DNA from: Embleya scabrispora
GTDB lineage: Bacteria > Actinomycetota > Actinomycetes > Streptomycetales > Streptomycetaceae
Assembly (NCBI RefSeq): GCF_002024165.1
Contig: NZ_MWQN01000002.1
Location: forward strand, 62,001-126,000
Length of the DNA: 64,000 nucleotides
Direction: 5' to 3'
A program made the translations under genes and the position numbers. Positions 44,531-53,197 of this stretch are shown piece by piece (the stretch's first letter is position 1; each line of letters starts with the position of its first letter). Under the pieces are notes generated by a model. The model saw only the letters and a program-made list of their open reading frames with translations. It searched no databases and had not been told where the DNA came from.

Positions 44531-45672
44531 CCGGGGCCGGGGCGCCGCCCGACCGTGGGCGCCACGAGGTGATCGTGGCGGGCGGCGGTCCGGCCGGCGC
44601 CTCGGCCGCGATCACCCTGGCCCGGGCCGGTCGTTCGGTCCTGCTCGCCGACGCGGGTTCCGGGCCGCCGGCGATCGGCGAGGCGCTGCCGGCGGCCGCG
44701 GGGCGGCTGTTGGTGGACCTGGGCGTGGCCGAGCACGTACCGGGGCCTGGCCATCTGCCGTGCCACGCCACGTTGTCCGCGTGGGGTTCGGCGCGGCCGG
44801 CCACGGTGTCGGGCATCGCCGACCCGTACGGATCCGGCCGGCATCTGGACCGCGCCCTGTTCGACGCACGGCTGCGCGAGGGCGCCCGGGCGGCGGGCGC
44901 GGAGGTCGCCGAACACACCCGGGTCGGCGTGCCGTCGCGGCGTCCCGACGGCAGGTGGTCGGTACCGCTGCACCGCGGCGATCGGCACGAAGTCGCGGTC
45001 TGCGACCGGCTCGTGGACGCGACGGGCCGCCGCGCGGCCATCGCGACCGGCATCGGCGGCGCGCGCCGCCGGACCCGGGACGCACTGGTCGCGTTGCACG
45101 TGACCCTGCCGGACGTGCCCGTCCGGTATACCGACGCGAGCACCCTGGTCGAGTCGGCCCCCGACGGCTGGTGGTACACCGCCCTGGTCCCCGGCAACCG
45201 AATCCTGATCGTCTACTTCACCGACGCCGACTCGCCGACGCACGGGCCCGGCAGGGACGTCGCCTTCCGCGCCCACCTCGCCGAGACCACCCACACCGCC
45301 GCCCGAGTGGCCGCCATCCCCTTCCCCCACGACCCGGCCCCGCGCCGCGCCCCGGCCCACAGCGCGCACCTGGACCGCGTCGTCGGCGACGGCTGGATCG
45401 TGGTCGGCGACGCCGCCGTCGCCTTCGACCCGCTGTCGTCCCAGGGCATCCTCACCGCCCTGTACACGGGCCTGACCGCCGGCGAGGCGATCGACGCGAG
45501 CTTGGCGGGCCACCCCGGCGCCCTCGACGCGTACCACGATCGCATCACCACCGTGCTCGACGCCTACCACCGCAACCACCACGACGCCTACGCCGCCGAA
45601 CAACGCTGGCCCGACCGCCCTTTCTGGCGCCGACGCCACCAACGCGCCCCGCTGTCGGCCATTGTTGACTGA
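44527..45672 (+). CDS. LodB-like FAD-dependent oxidoreductase (CTQ maturation)
   Basis: 381 aa from GTG 44527, overlapping the oxidase stop (GTGA). The FAD site is VIVAGGGPAGASAAITLARAG near the start, with the second motif VVGDAAVAFDPLSSQGI. The family is the tryptophan-halogenase/geranylgeranyl-reductase-like flavoprotein group that includes LodB and GoxB, needed to form the quinone in LodA/GoxA. The close coupling supports this role. Confidence 0.85.
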   Translation: MTGAGAPPDRGRHEVIVAGGGPAGASAAITLARAGRSVLLADAGSGPPAIGEALPAAAGRLLVDLGVAEHVPGPGHLPCHATLSAWGSARPATVSGIADPYGSGRHLDRALFDARLREGARAAGAEVAEHTRVGVPSRRPDGRWSVPLHRGDRHEVAVCDRLVDATGRRAAIATGIGGARRRTRDALVALHVTLPDVPVRYTDASTLVESAPDGWWYTALVPGNRILIVYFTDADSPTHGPGRDVAFRAHLAETTHTAARVAAIPFPHDPAPRRAPAHSAHLDRVVGDGWIVVGDAAVAFDPLSSQGILTALYTGLTAGEAIDASLAGHPGALDAYHDRITTVLDAYHRNHHDAYAAEQRWPDRPFWRRRHQRAPLSAIVD

Positions 45673-45687
45673 TGTGTACAGAACTGG

Positions 45688-46005
45688 TTGGCGTCCTCTC
45701 ATGAGCAGGCCGCGCGAGTGCCCACCGCGATCCTGGGCTTCGCGGTCATCCCCGGCATGCAGACCCGGGTCCTGACCACCGCCTCCTCCGCCCCCACCCT
45801 GGCCATGGCCGTCAACGCCTCCGCCTACCAACCGGCCGTCGCCCCGGGCGCCTGGCTCGGCGGCCACACCGCCGACGGCCCGGGCCTACGCGCCATCCAC
45901 CTCCTGGCCGCGACCATCACAACCCTCGGCATAGCCATCAGCACACACGCCCACCACCAGGGCCGCCCCCGAACCCGAACCCCCGAACCGGCCAACACCC
46001 CCTGA
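45688..46005 (+). pseudogene. C-terminal remnant of an MFS efflux transporter
   Basis: About 100 codons matching only the last two or three helices of DHA1-type drug exporters (FAVIPGMQTRVL, LAMAVNASAYQPAVAPGAWLGG, LLAATITTLGIAIS). The ten or so preceding helices are absent: the LodB-like gene ends 15 bases before. No start codon has a ribosome binding site. It is a leftover of a lost gene. Confidence 0.7.
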
Positions 46006-46173
46006 CCCGCTCACTCGTTGGGGGGACAACGACCAAGACCCCACCCCGACGTGGAAATCCACGCGTACGGTTCCCCCGACGACAGCACATCGGCCCGGTT
46101 GATGGCCCCATGGGCGGTCGGCGGCAATCATGGACGAATGACGCGACGCGAGCCACGGGAACGGAGGCCACCG

Positions 46174-46749
46174 ATGAACACGGTGACCGAACGTGCGGGC
46201 ATGCCCGTCGAACAGTTCGAGGGCATCGCCCGCGATACCGCCGAAGCACTACGGCTGGAACTCATCGGCGGCAGGGTGGGGGTAAAGGCGATGCCCGACG
46301 GGGACCACGACGAGTTCGTCGTGTGGCTGATCGAGGAGTTCACCCGAAGGCAACGCGAGCTTTCGGTGTATCCCGAGCGCGGCCTCCGCGTCGAGCGCTA
46401 TCGCAACGGTCGCGCCCGCCCGGACTGCACCGTCGCACCCCGGCGCAGTTTCGCCGGCCACGGCGAGTGGGCCGACCCCGCGGCGGTGCTCATGGTCGTG
46501 GAGGTGACCTCGTTCGACCCGGACACCAACCGCCGCGACCGCGAGGACAAGCCGCAGGCATACGCCGAGACCGGCATTCCGCTCTATCTTCTGATCGACC
46601 GCGACAGTTGCGAGACGATCGTGTACAGCGAACCGGACGGCGCGAAATACACCAACGTCGTCCACCGCCCGTTCGGCAGCCCCCTCCACATCCCCGCCCC
46701 GATCGAGCTCACTCTCGACACCGACCCCCTCCTCGACCTCGTCCGGTGA
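46174..46749 (+). CDS. Uma2-family (DUF820) nuclease-fold protein, copy 1
   Basis: 191 aa from ATG 46174, with GGAGG six bases upstream; an in-frame ATG at 46138 is less likely. The PD-(D/E)xK-like core is seen as RARPDCTVAP, VVEVTSFDPDTNRRDREDK and YAETGIPLYLLIDRD. Uma2 proteins are widespread in actinomycetes and cyanobacteria, often in tandem, with unproven nuclease activity. It overlaps copy 2 as GTGA. Confidence 0.8.
   Translation: MNTVTERAGMPVEQFEGIARDTAEALRLELIGGRVGVKAMPDGDHDEFVVWLIEEFTRRQRELSVYPERGLRVERYRNGRARPDCTVAPRRSFAGHGEWADPAAVLMVVEVTSFDPDTNRRDREDKPQAYAETGIPLYLLIDRDSCETIVYSEPDGAKYTNVVHRPFGSPLHIPAPIELTLDTDPLLDLVR
46445..46511 (+). repeat. 67-bp perfect repeat, copy in Uma2 gene 1
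   Basis: Identical over 67 bases to 47011-47077 at the corresponding place of the second Uma2 gene (SFAGHGEWADPAAVLMVVEV region), while flanking sequence differs much more. This points to gene conversion or a recent duplication. Confidence 0.85.
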
Positions 46750-47315
46750 TCGCACGGGAGGGTATGGACGCCGAGGAGTTCGAGGGCATCGAGCGGGTTG
46801 CCGACGGCGAATTCGTGCGATTGGAGCTTGTCCGAGGCGAGATGCGGACCACGGCGCGGGCCGATGGCGATCGTTCCGAGGCCGTGGCATGGCTGATACG
46901 GACGTTCGTACGACTGCGGCCGGAATACTCGCTCTACTCCGGGTACGGACTCAAGGCCGAAGTCGACCATCGTGGGCGGCTCCGGCCCGATGCCGTGCTC
47001 GCGCCGGCGGGCAGTTTCGCCGGCCACGGCGAGTGGGCCGACCCCGCGGCGGTGCTCATGGTCGTGGAGGTGACCTCCTGCGAGCAGGCGCGTGATCGGC
47101 GTACTCGCGAGGAGAAACCCCTCGTGTACGCCGAGACCGCCATCCCGCTCTGCCTCGTGATCGACCGCGACGGGCGCGAGACGGTCGTGCACGGCCGGCC
47201 CGAGAACGGGGTCTACACCACCGTTGTCCGGCACCCCTTCGGCACGCGCGTGCGCCTTCCCGCGCCGGTCGACCTCACGTTCGACAGCGATCGCCTGCTG
47301 AGCCTGGGTCGGTGA
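46746..47315 (+). CDS. Uma2-family (DUF820) nuclease-fold protein, copy 2
   Basis: 189 aa from GTG 46746 (GTGA overlap with copy 1); this start keeps the IAREGMDAEEFEGIE segment that aligns with copy 1. Core residues are RLRPDAVLAP, VVEVTSCEQARDRRTREEK and YAETAIPLCLVIDRD. The two copies share a 67-base identical stretch but otherwise differ clearly. A strong hairpin follows the stop. Confidence 0.8.
   Translation: MIAREGMDAEEFEGIERVADGEFVRLELVRGEMRTTARADGDRSEAVAWLIRTFVRLRPEYSLYSGYGLKAEVDHRGRLRPDAVLAPAGSFAGHGEWADPAAVLMVVEVTSCEQARDRRTREEKPLVYAETAIPLCLVIDRDGRETVVHGRPENGVYTTVVRHPFGTRVRLPAPVDLTFDSDRLLSLGR
47011..47077 (+). repeat. 67-bp perfect repeat, copy in Uma2 gene 2
   Basis: Second copy of the 67-base block at 46445-46511, 566 bases apart and in the same reading phase relative to the protein. 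Confidence 0.85.
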
Positions 47316-47322
47316 TCGCTCG

Positions 47323-47355
47323 CCGGTGGTGGGCCCGAGTCGGGCCCACCGCCGG
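47323..47355. terminator. bidirectional hairpin terminator
   Basis: Arms 47323-47337 and 47341-47355 pair over 15 bases with one G-T, three-base loop, in the 51-base gap between convergent Uma2 and MbtH genes. Confidence 0.75.
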
Positions 47356-47366
47356 GTGGGGTTGGG

Positions 47367-47573
47367 TCAGGTGTTCGTGGGGGTGCGGATGCTGCGGGGG
47401 CGCATGTCGGTCCAGACTCTGTCGATGTGGGCCAGGCAGTCCGCGCGGGGGCCGGTGAAGCCTTCGGCTCGCCAACCGGCCGGGATGTCGCGGTCGGCGG
47501 CCCAGACCGAGTATTGGTCCTCGTCGTTGATCACTACACGGCACACAGGCGTGGGTTCGTCGTCGGTGGTCAT
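47367..47573 (-). CDS. MbtH-like protein
   Basis: 68 aa with the MbtH fingerprint: VVINDEDQYSVW, ADRDIPAGW, and the late DCLAHIDRVWTDMRP. These small proteins bind NRPS adenylation domains and raise their activity or solubility. It is the last gene of the NRPS operon and overlaps the last synthetase by ATGA. Confidence 0.92.
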   Translation of the reverse strand: MTTDDEPTPVCRVVINDEDQYSVWAADRDIPAGWRAEGFTGPRADCLAHIDRVWTDMRPRSIRTPTNT

Positions 47574-50500
47574 ACCTTCTCCGGTTCGAGGTGGGTCGGG
47601 TTGGGCTCGGTGGATGGGTTCTCGGTGCGCTTGCGGCGTTCCTCGATGCCGATCAGGTCGTCCGGCATGGCGTCGGCGACCTCGTCGTCGAAGCGTGAGA
47701 TGACCCGGTGTCGGAACGAGGCGAGGGCCAGCAGGATCATCGCCGACGCGCAGATCAGGTACAGGAATCCGGTGCCGCGCCCCTCCCCCACGCCGATCAC
47801 CCGGCCGACGCTGGAGGCGAGCGCGCCGTCCGGGCGGAACAGCGGTTCGAGCAGATGCACCGACAGCGGCGCGATCACCCCGAAGCCCAGCGGGAGGGTC
47901 GACCACGCCACCATCGTGTTCAGCGCGATCACCCGGCCGTGGAACCGCTGCGGCACCTTGACCTGGATGATCGTCGCGTAGATGCCGTTGAGCAGCGACA
48001 GGCCGAAGAACACCCCGAAGAAGGAGATCCCGACCAGCACCGGCGAGGGCCGCAGCCCGGCCAGGAAGGCGAACACCGCGATCAGCACCGTGGCGACCAG
48101 GATGCCGTGCATCCGCCGATGCCGGGGGCCGCCCCACACACCCATGGCCAGCCCGCCGAGCAGCGCACCCGCCCCGGCCGCCACGCCGACCGCACCGGCG
48201 GTGTGCACCGAGCCGAACGACAACACCAGCGGCGTCATCAACACCAGCATCGGCGCCAGGAAGACGTTCAGCAGCGCGAAGTAGAGCAGCATCGTGCGAA
48301 ATCCCGCGTGCCCCATCGAGTAGCGCACCCCGTTGGCGATCTCCTTGACCATGCTCTCGCGCCGAGTCTGCGCCATCGTGTCGGGGAACGGCACGAACGC
48401 CACCACCGTCACCGCGATCACGAAGGTGGTGATGTCGATCAGCAGGATCCCGCCGAGCCCGATGCTCGCGAGCAGCGCCACCGCGATCAACGGGACGATC
48501 AACTGGGCCAGTCCGGTGCTCATTTGCACGATCCCGTTGGCATGGCCCAGATAGCGCTTCGGCACCAGTTGCGGCACCGCCGAGTTGTAGGCCAGCCGTT
48601 GGAAGGTCGCGGTCAGCGACAACACCACGAGCAGGCCGTAGACCGCGCCCACCCCCAAATGGCCCGCCCACAGCAACAGTGCCATCGTCACCTGCACCAG
48701 ACCCGCCGCACAGTCCGCGACCAGCATCACCGACCGGCGGCTGTTGCGGTCCACCACCGCCCCCGCGAGCGGCGCCACCACGATTCCCGGCACCAGGGCC
48801 AACACCGAGAACAGCGCGAACTGGGTGAGCGAATCGGTACGCAGGTAGATCCAGATCGGGATGGCGAACTCGGTCAGCGCGGACCCGGTGATCGAGGCGA
48901 GTTGCCCGAGCGCCACCGCCATGAAGCGGCCCATGCTCGGCCGCACCGCCGACCGATCGGCTCTCTTCGCGTCCACGACCGAGCCCGACCCCGAACCCGG
49001 CACCGCCTCGGCCGGCGAGTCGGATTCGGTCCCGGAGACCCCGTGGAGCCACCAGCTCGCATCCTCGCCGCGCACCGCCCGGGTCAGCGGTTCGGTACGG
49101 TCGCGCGCCACCGCGTCGTGTGTCGCGGTGACGATCTCGGCCAACTCCTCGGCCCGGTACCGCAGGAAGTAGTGGCCCGCCTCGTCGATCACCACCAACG
49201 CCGTGGCCGAGGCCATGAAGTGCCACTCGCGGTAGCGCTCCTGGTAGAACTCGGTACTCGGGTCGCGCTCGCCGACCACCGAGATCACCGGTGCGGCCAG
49301 CGGCGGCAGGTCCTCGGCCATGCGCTTGGTGAAGTAGGCCTCCGAAGTCAGCCCATCCTTGCGCATGTTGCGGATGATGAAGCTCACCTGCTCCTCGTCC
49401 AGGTCGCCGAGGTCGGCGCCCATCGAGGTCAGCCAGTTCAGGTGCACCCGGTCCCCGCGCAGCCGCTCCAGGCCGGCGAACCGGGTCAGCGCACCGAGCA
49501 CACCGCCCTCGGGCCGGGCGAACGGGAAGATCGCGCCCAGGTACACCGCCTCCAGGCGGCGCCCGGCCTGCTCCAGGAGATACGCGATCTGCGCGGTGAG
49601 GGCGCTGCCCACCCCGCAGTGCCCGTACAGCGCCAACGGCCCCTCGACCCCGGCCAGGATCTCGTCCGCGCACTCCCGGGCGACCTCCTCGATCGGCCTG
49701 GGCGCCTCCGGCATCGACAGGTCGTGGCCGGGAATCGCCACCGAGTACAGCGCGTGCCCCGCCGGCAGCGCGTCCGCCAACGGCTGATAGACCACCGCGC
49801 TGCCACCGCCGTACGGCACGCACACCAGCGACAACACCCGCTGCCCGACCGGGATCGGCCGGGTCAACTCGTGCAGCAGCGACCGTGGTTCGTCCCCACC
49901 GACGGGACGTTCGAGCAGCTGCGCCAGTTCGCGGACGGTCCGGTGCTTGAACAGTTCGAGCAGCGACACCTGCCGACCACCGGGCGGCAACGCCTTGCGC
50001 AGTTGGGCCAACACCTGCATGGCGAGCAGCGAGTGGCCGCCGAGTTCGAAGAAGTCGTCGGTCACACCCACCGAGCCGAGTTCGAGGACCTTGGTCCAGA
50101 TCTCGACGAGAGTTGCCTCGAGTTCGCTCGACGGCGGTACCCGCTCACCGCCACCCGCGCCCTCGGCGGTGTCGGGTTCGGGCAGCAGCGCCCGATCCAC
50201 CTTGCCGTGCGCCTTCAGCGGCAGGCGGTCCAGCCACACGAAGCGCGACGGCACCATGTACTCGGGCAGTCGCACCGACAACGCGCGCCTCAATTCCGCA
50301 CCGGCGGGACGCTCACCCGGGGGAGCCGGATCGTCCCCGTCCTCCTCCGGCGGCACCAGATACGCGATCAGCCGCTGCGCGCCCGCCGGACCGCGCGCGT
50401 CCACCACGGCCTGCGCGACGCCCTCCTGTGCCCGCAACGCCTCCTCGATCTCGGCCGGTTCGACCCGGTAGCCGCGAATCTTGATCTGCTGGTCGCCGCG

Positions 50501-53197
50501 TCCCAGGAACTCGATGTCGCCGCCGGGCAGATACCGTCCGAGGTCGCCGGTGCGATACAGCCGCCCGCCCGGCGGGCCGAACGGGTCGGGGACGAACCGG
50601 TCGGCCGTGGCGCCGGGTTGGCCCAGATACCCCCGGGCCAGCCGCTCACCGCCGATGTGGATCTCGCCCGTGACCCCGATCGGCACCGGTTCCAGGTGGG
50701 CGTCCAGCAGGTACACCCGCGCGTTCGGCAGCGGCCGGCCGATCGGCGTCACGGTCGAGGTCACCATGTCGTCGGGTCGGACCCGATAGGTGGTCACCCC
50801 CACCGTGGTCTCGGTCGGCCCGTAGTGGTTGACCACCGCACAACCGCCCGCCGCGGCCAGGTCCCGGGTCCACTCCCACGACGAAGCCTCGCCGCCCAGG
50901 ATCAACAGCCGCCGTGGCATCAGCGGTTCGGTGCCGACCTCGGCGGCCAGCCCGGCCAGGTGCGAGGGCGTCATCTTGAGGTAGTCGACCGGATGCCGGG
51001 CCAGATAGTCGGCGAACTCGGCGCCGGAGAGCCGCTTGGGCATCAGGTGCAGTTCGCCGCCGGTGGTCCAGGCCAGGTACAGCGCGGTGATCGCGAAGTC
51101 GAAGGACAACGACTGGGCCAGCCCGTACACCGACCCGGGTACCACCTCGAACCGCTCGCGCACCCCCTCCAGATAGGCCAGCGCCTCGCGGTGCTGGACC
51201 GCGACCCCCTTGGGACGCCCGGTCGAGCCGGAGGTGTAGATCACGTAGGCCAGATTGCCGGGCTGCGCCGTGCCCGGAATCGGATCCGCGCTCTCCGCCT
51301 CGATCCCGGCCCGCTCGCGGTCGACCAGGATCACCGCTCCGGTGTGGCCCACCGTACGTTCGCGCAGCGCGGAATCGGTCACCACCACCCGCACGGCCGA
51401 GTCGGTGAGCATGAACGTCAGCCGCTCCACCGGCTGTTCCGGATCCAGCGGCAGATACGCCGCACCCGACTTGAGCACGGCGAGCACCGCCACCGCCAGG
51501 TCCAGGGACTGCTCCAGGCACAACGCGACCGGCGTCTCCGGCCCCGCTCCGGCCGCCCGCAACCGCCGGGCCAGCCGATTCGCGCGGGCGTCGAGTTCGC
51601 CGTAGTCGAGCGTGGCGCCCTGCGAGGTCACCGCCGGCGCACGCGGATCGCGGGCCACCTGCGCCTCGATCGCCCCAGCCAGCGTGGCGTGTTCGGACAG
51701 CGGACGAGCCGTATCGTTCCACTCGGTGAGCAACCGAGCCCGCTCGGCCGCGTCGAGCAGCTCGATCCGGGACAGCGGGACGTGCGGATCGGCGACCACC
51801 GACCGCAACAGCGTGGCCAGATGCCCGGCCAGCCGCTCGACCGTGCCCGCGTCGAACAGGTCGGTGTTGTACGTCACCAGCCCGTGCATCCCGGTGCCGA
51901 CCTCGAAGACGAACAGGCTCAGATCGAAGCGGGTCACCCGGGAGTCGGCGGTGAACCACTCGTGCGCGAGCCCGGTGAAGCCGTGCTCCCCGCGTCCGTA
52001 GTTCTGGAGCGCGAAGGTGACCTGGAACAGCGGCGTCCGGGAGACGTCGCGCACCACGTTCTGCCCGCGCACCACCTGATCGAACGGCAGATCCTGGTGG
52101 GCGTAGGCATCCAGGCTGCTCTCCCGTACCCGGCCCAGGAGTTCGGCGAAGGTCGGATCACCCGCCAGCGGCGCCCGCATGGCCAGCATGTTCACGAACA
52201 TGCCGATCATCGGCTCCAGATCCGGATGCGGACGCCCCGCGATCGGCGAGCCGACCGCGAAGTCGCTCTGCCCGCCGTGCCGGGACAACACCGCCTGCCA
52301 CGCCGCGAGCAGCGTCATGTACTGCGTGGCACCATGGGCCCGCCCCAACGCGGTGACCGCGTCGCACAGTTCCGCGTCCAGCACGAACGAGTGCCCGCCC
52401 CCGGGAAACGTCTGCTGCGGCGGGCGCGGCCGGTCGGTGGGCAGCGCCAGCGTACCCACGCCCGCCAGTCGCTCGCGCCAATAGGCGGCGGCACGTTCGC
52501 CCTCGGCACCGCCGAGCCGCCGCTGCTGCCAGGCCGCGTAGTCGCCGTAGCGCACGGGTGGTGCCGACAGGGGCGAATCGAGGCCGGCGACGAACGCGTT
52601 GTAGTCCGTCATGAGTTCGTTCACCATCAGGTGCACCGACCAGCCGTCGCCGACCAGATGGTGCAGCACCACGACCAGGATCGTGTCGTCCCGGTCCAGC
52701 CGCACCAGCGCGGCCCGGAACAGCGGGGCCACCTCCAGGTCGAACGGCCGGGCGAACTCCTCGCCCACGAGCGCCGCGGCCCACCGCTCGCGAGCCCCGA
52801 GATCCAGGTCGAGGGGTGCGCTGCGCCGCGTCACGGGGACCGGCGCCGGCGGGTGCACGGTCGCGGTCGGGTGACCGTCGGCACTGGTCCCGAATGTGGT
52901 GCGCAGGCTGTCGTGCCGGGCGAGCAGCCCGGTCAACGCCCGCTCCACCGCCGCCTCGTCCAGCGGCCCGCGCAGCCGCAGCGCGAACGGAATGGTGTAC
53001 GCGGCGGTGCCCGGCGTCAGGTTCTCCATGAACCACAGCGGGATCTGCGCCGAGGACAGCGGAATCTCGGCCTCGTCCGGCAGCCGGGGAATCGACGGCG
53101 GGGCGGCGGCCGTCGACCGGCGCAACCGCTGTTCCAGCAGGGCCCGCTTCGCGGCGGACAGGCCGCCCGCTCGGGTCGGGGGTGAGGTGAGCGTCAT
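47570..53197 (-). CDS. NRPS module C-A-T-TE fused to an MFS exporter
   Basis: 1875 aa. C domain about 45-475 (HHLVGDG); A domain about 490-1000 (YVIYTSGSTGRPKG, YGPTETTVG); carrier serine S1056 (LGGHSL). Thioesterase about 1110-1340: the nucleophile motif is GHCGVG with C1194 in place of Ser, then GERDP and DEAGHYFLR. From about 1415 to 1830 a complete MFS transporter follows (LTEFAIPIWIY, VVDRNSRRSVML), like siderophore exporters, with about 12 helices. The specificity residues as I align them read DFTKIGHVGK, close to the Asp code DLTKVGHxGK. It should add an Asp-like residue, release the product and export it. ATG 53197 overlaps the previous gene. Confidence 0.9.
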   Translation of the reverse strand: MTLTSPPTRAGGLSAAKRALLEQRLRRSTAAAPPSIPRLPDEAEIPLSSAQIPLWFMENLTPGTAAYTIPFALRLRGPLDEAAVERALTGLLARHDSLRTTFGTSADGHPTATVHPPAPVPVTRRSAPLDLDLGARERWAAALVGEEFARPFDLEVAPLFRAALVRLDRDDTILVVVLHHLVGDGWSVHLMVNELMTDYNAFVAGLDSPLSAPPVRYGDYAAWQQRRLGGAEGERAAAYWRERLAGVGTLALPTDRPRPPQQTFPGGGHSFVLDAELCDAVTALGRAHGATQYMTLLAAWQAVLSRHGGQSDFAVGSPIAGRPHPDLEPMIGMFVNMLAMRAPLAGDPTFAELLGRVRESSLDAYAHQDLPFDQVVRGQNVVRDVSRTPLFQVTFALQNYGRGEHGFTGLAHEWFTADSRVTRFDLSLFVFEVGTGMHGLVTYNTDLFDAGTVERLAGHLATLLRSVVADPHVPLSRIELLDAAERARLLTEWNDTARPLSEHATLAGAIEAQVARDPRAPAVTSQGATLDYGELDARANRLARRLRAAGAGPETPVALCLEQSLDLAVAVLAVLKSGAAYLPLDPEQPVERLTFMLTDSAVRVVVTDSALRERTVGHTGAVILVDRERAGIEAESADPIPGTAQPGNLAYVIYTSGSTGRPKGVAVQHREALAYLEGVRERFEVVPGSVYGLAQSLSFDFAITALYLAWTTGGELHLMPKRLSGAEFADYLARHPVDYLKMTPSHLAGLAAEVGTEPLMPRRLLILGGEASSWEWTRDLAAAGGCAVVNHYGPTETTVGVTTYRVRPDDMVTSTVTPIGRPLPNARVYLLDAHLEPVPIGVTGEIHIGGERLARGYLGQPGATADRFVPDPFGPPGGRLYRTGDLGRYLPGGDIEFLGRGDQQIKIRGYRVEPAEIEEALRAQEGVAQAVVDARGPAGAQRLIAYLVPPEEDGDDPAPPGERPAGAELRRALSVRLPEYMVPSRFVWLDRLPLKAHGKVDRALLPEPDTAEGAGGGERVPPSSELEATLVEIWTKVLELGSVGVTDDFFELGGHSLLAMQVLAQLRKALPPGGRQVSLLELFKHRTVRELAQLLERPVGGDEPRSLLHELTRPIPVGQRVLSLVCVPYGGGSAVVYQPLADALPAGHALYSVAIPGHDLSMPEAPRPIEEVARECADEILAGVEGPLALYGHCGVGSALTAQIAYLLEQAGRRLEAVYLGAIFPFARPEGGVLGALTRFAGLERLRGDRVHLNWLTSMGADLGDLDEEQVSFIIRNMRKDGLTSEAYFTKRMAEDLPPLAAPVISVVGERDPSTEFYQERYREWHFMASATALVVIDEAGHYFLRYRAEELAEIVTATHDAVARDRTEPLTRAVRGEDASWWLHGVSGTESDSPAEAVPGSGSGSVVDAKRADRSAVRPSMGRFMAVALGQLASITGSALTEFAIPIWIYLRTDSLTQFALFSVLALVPGIVVAPLAGAVVDRNSRRSVMLVADCAAGLVQVTMALLLWAGHLGVGAVYGLLVVLSLTATFQRLAYNSAVPQLVPKRYLGHANGIVQMSTGLAQLIVPLIAVALLASIGLGGILLIDITTFVIAVTVVAFVPFPDTMAQTRRESMVKEIANGVRYSMGHAGFRTMLLYFALLNVFLAPMLVLMTPLVLSFGSVHTAGAVGVAAGAGALLGGLAMGVWGGPRHRRMHGILVATVLIAVFAFLAGLRPSPVLVGISFFGVFFGLSLLNGIYATIIQVKVPQRFHGRVIALNTMVAWSTLPLGFGVIAPLSVHLLEPLFRPDGALASSVGRVIGVGEGRGTGFLYLICASAMILLALASFRHRVISRFDDEVADAMPDDLIGIEERRKRTENPSTEPNPTHLEPEKV

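Noticed and set aside
48000-49000. The MFS part of the last NRPS as the missing exporter (pvsC) of the siderophore operon
   Set aside because: It is 35 kb away and fused in frame to a different pathway's synthetase; nothing links it to the NIS genes.
47708-53185. 1825-codon plus-strand frame opposite the last NRPS gene, and similar long frames opposite the other synthetases
   Set aside because: All are antisense shadows rich in Arg, Gln and His, without motifs or ribosome sites; the NRPS domains on the minus strand are complete.
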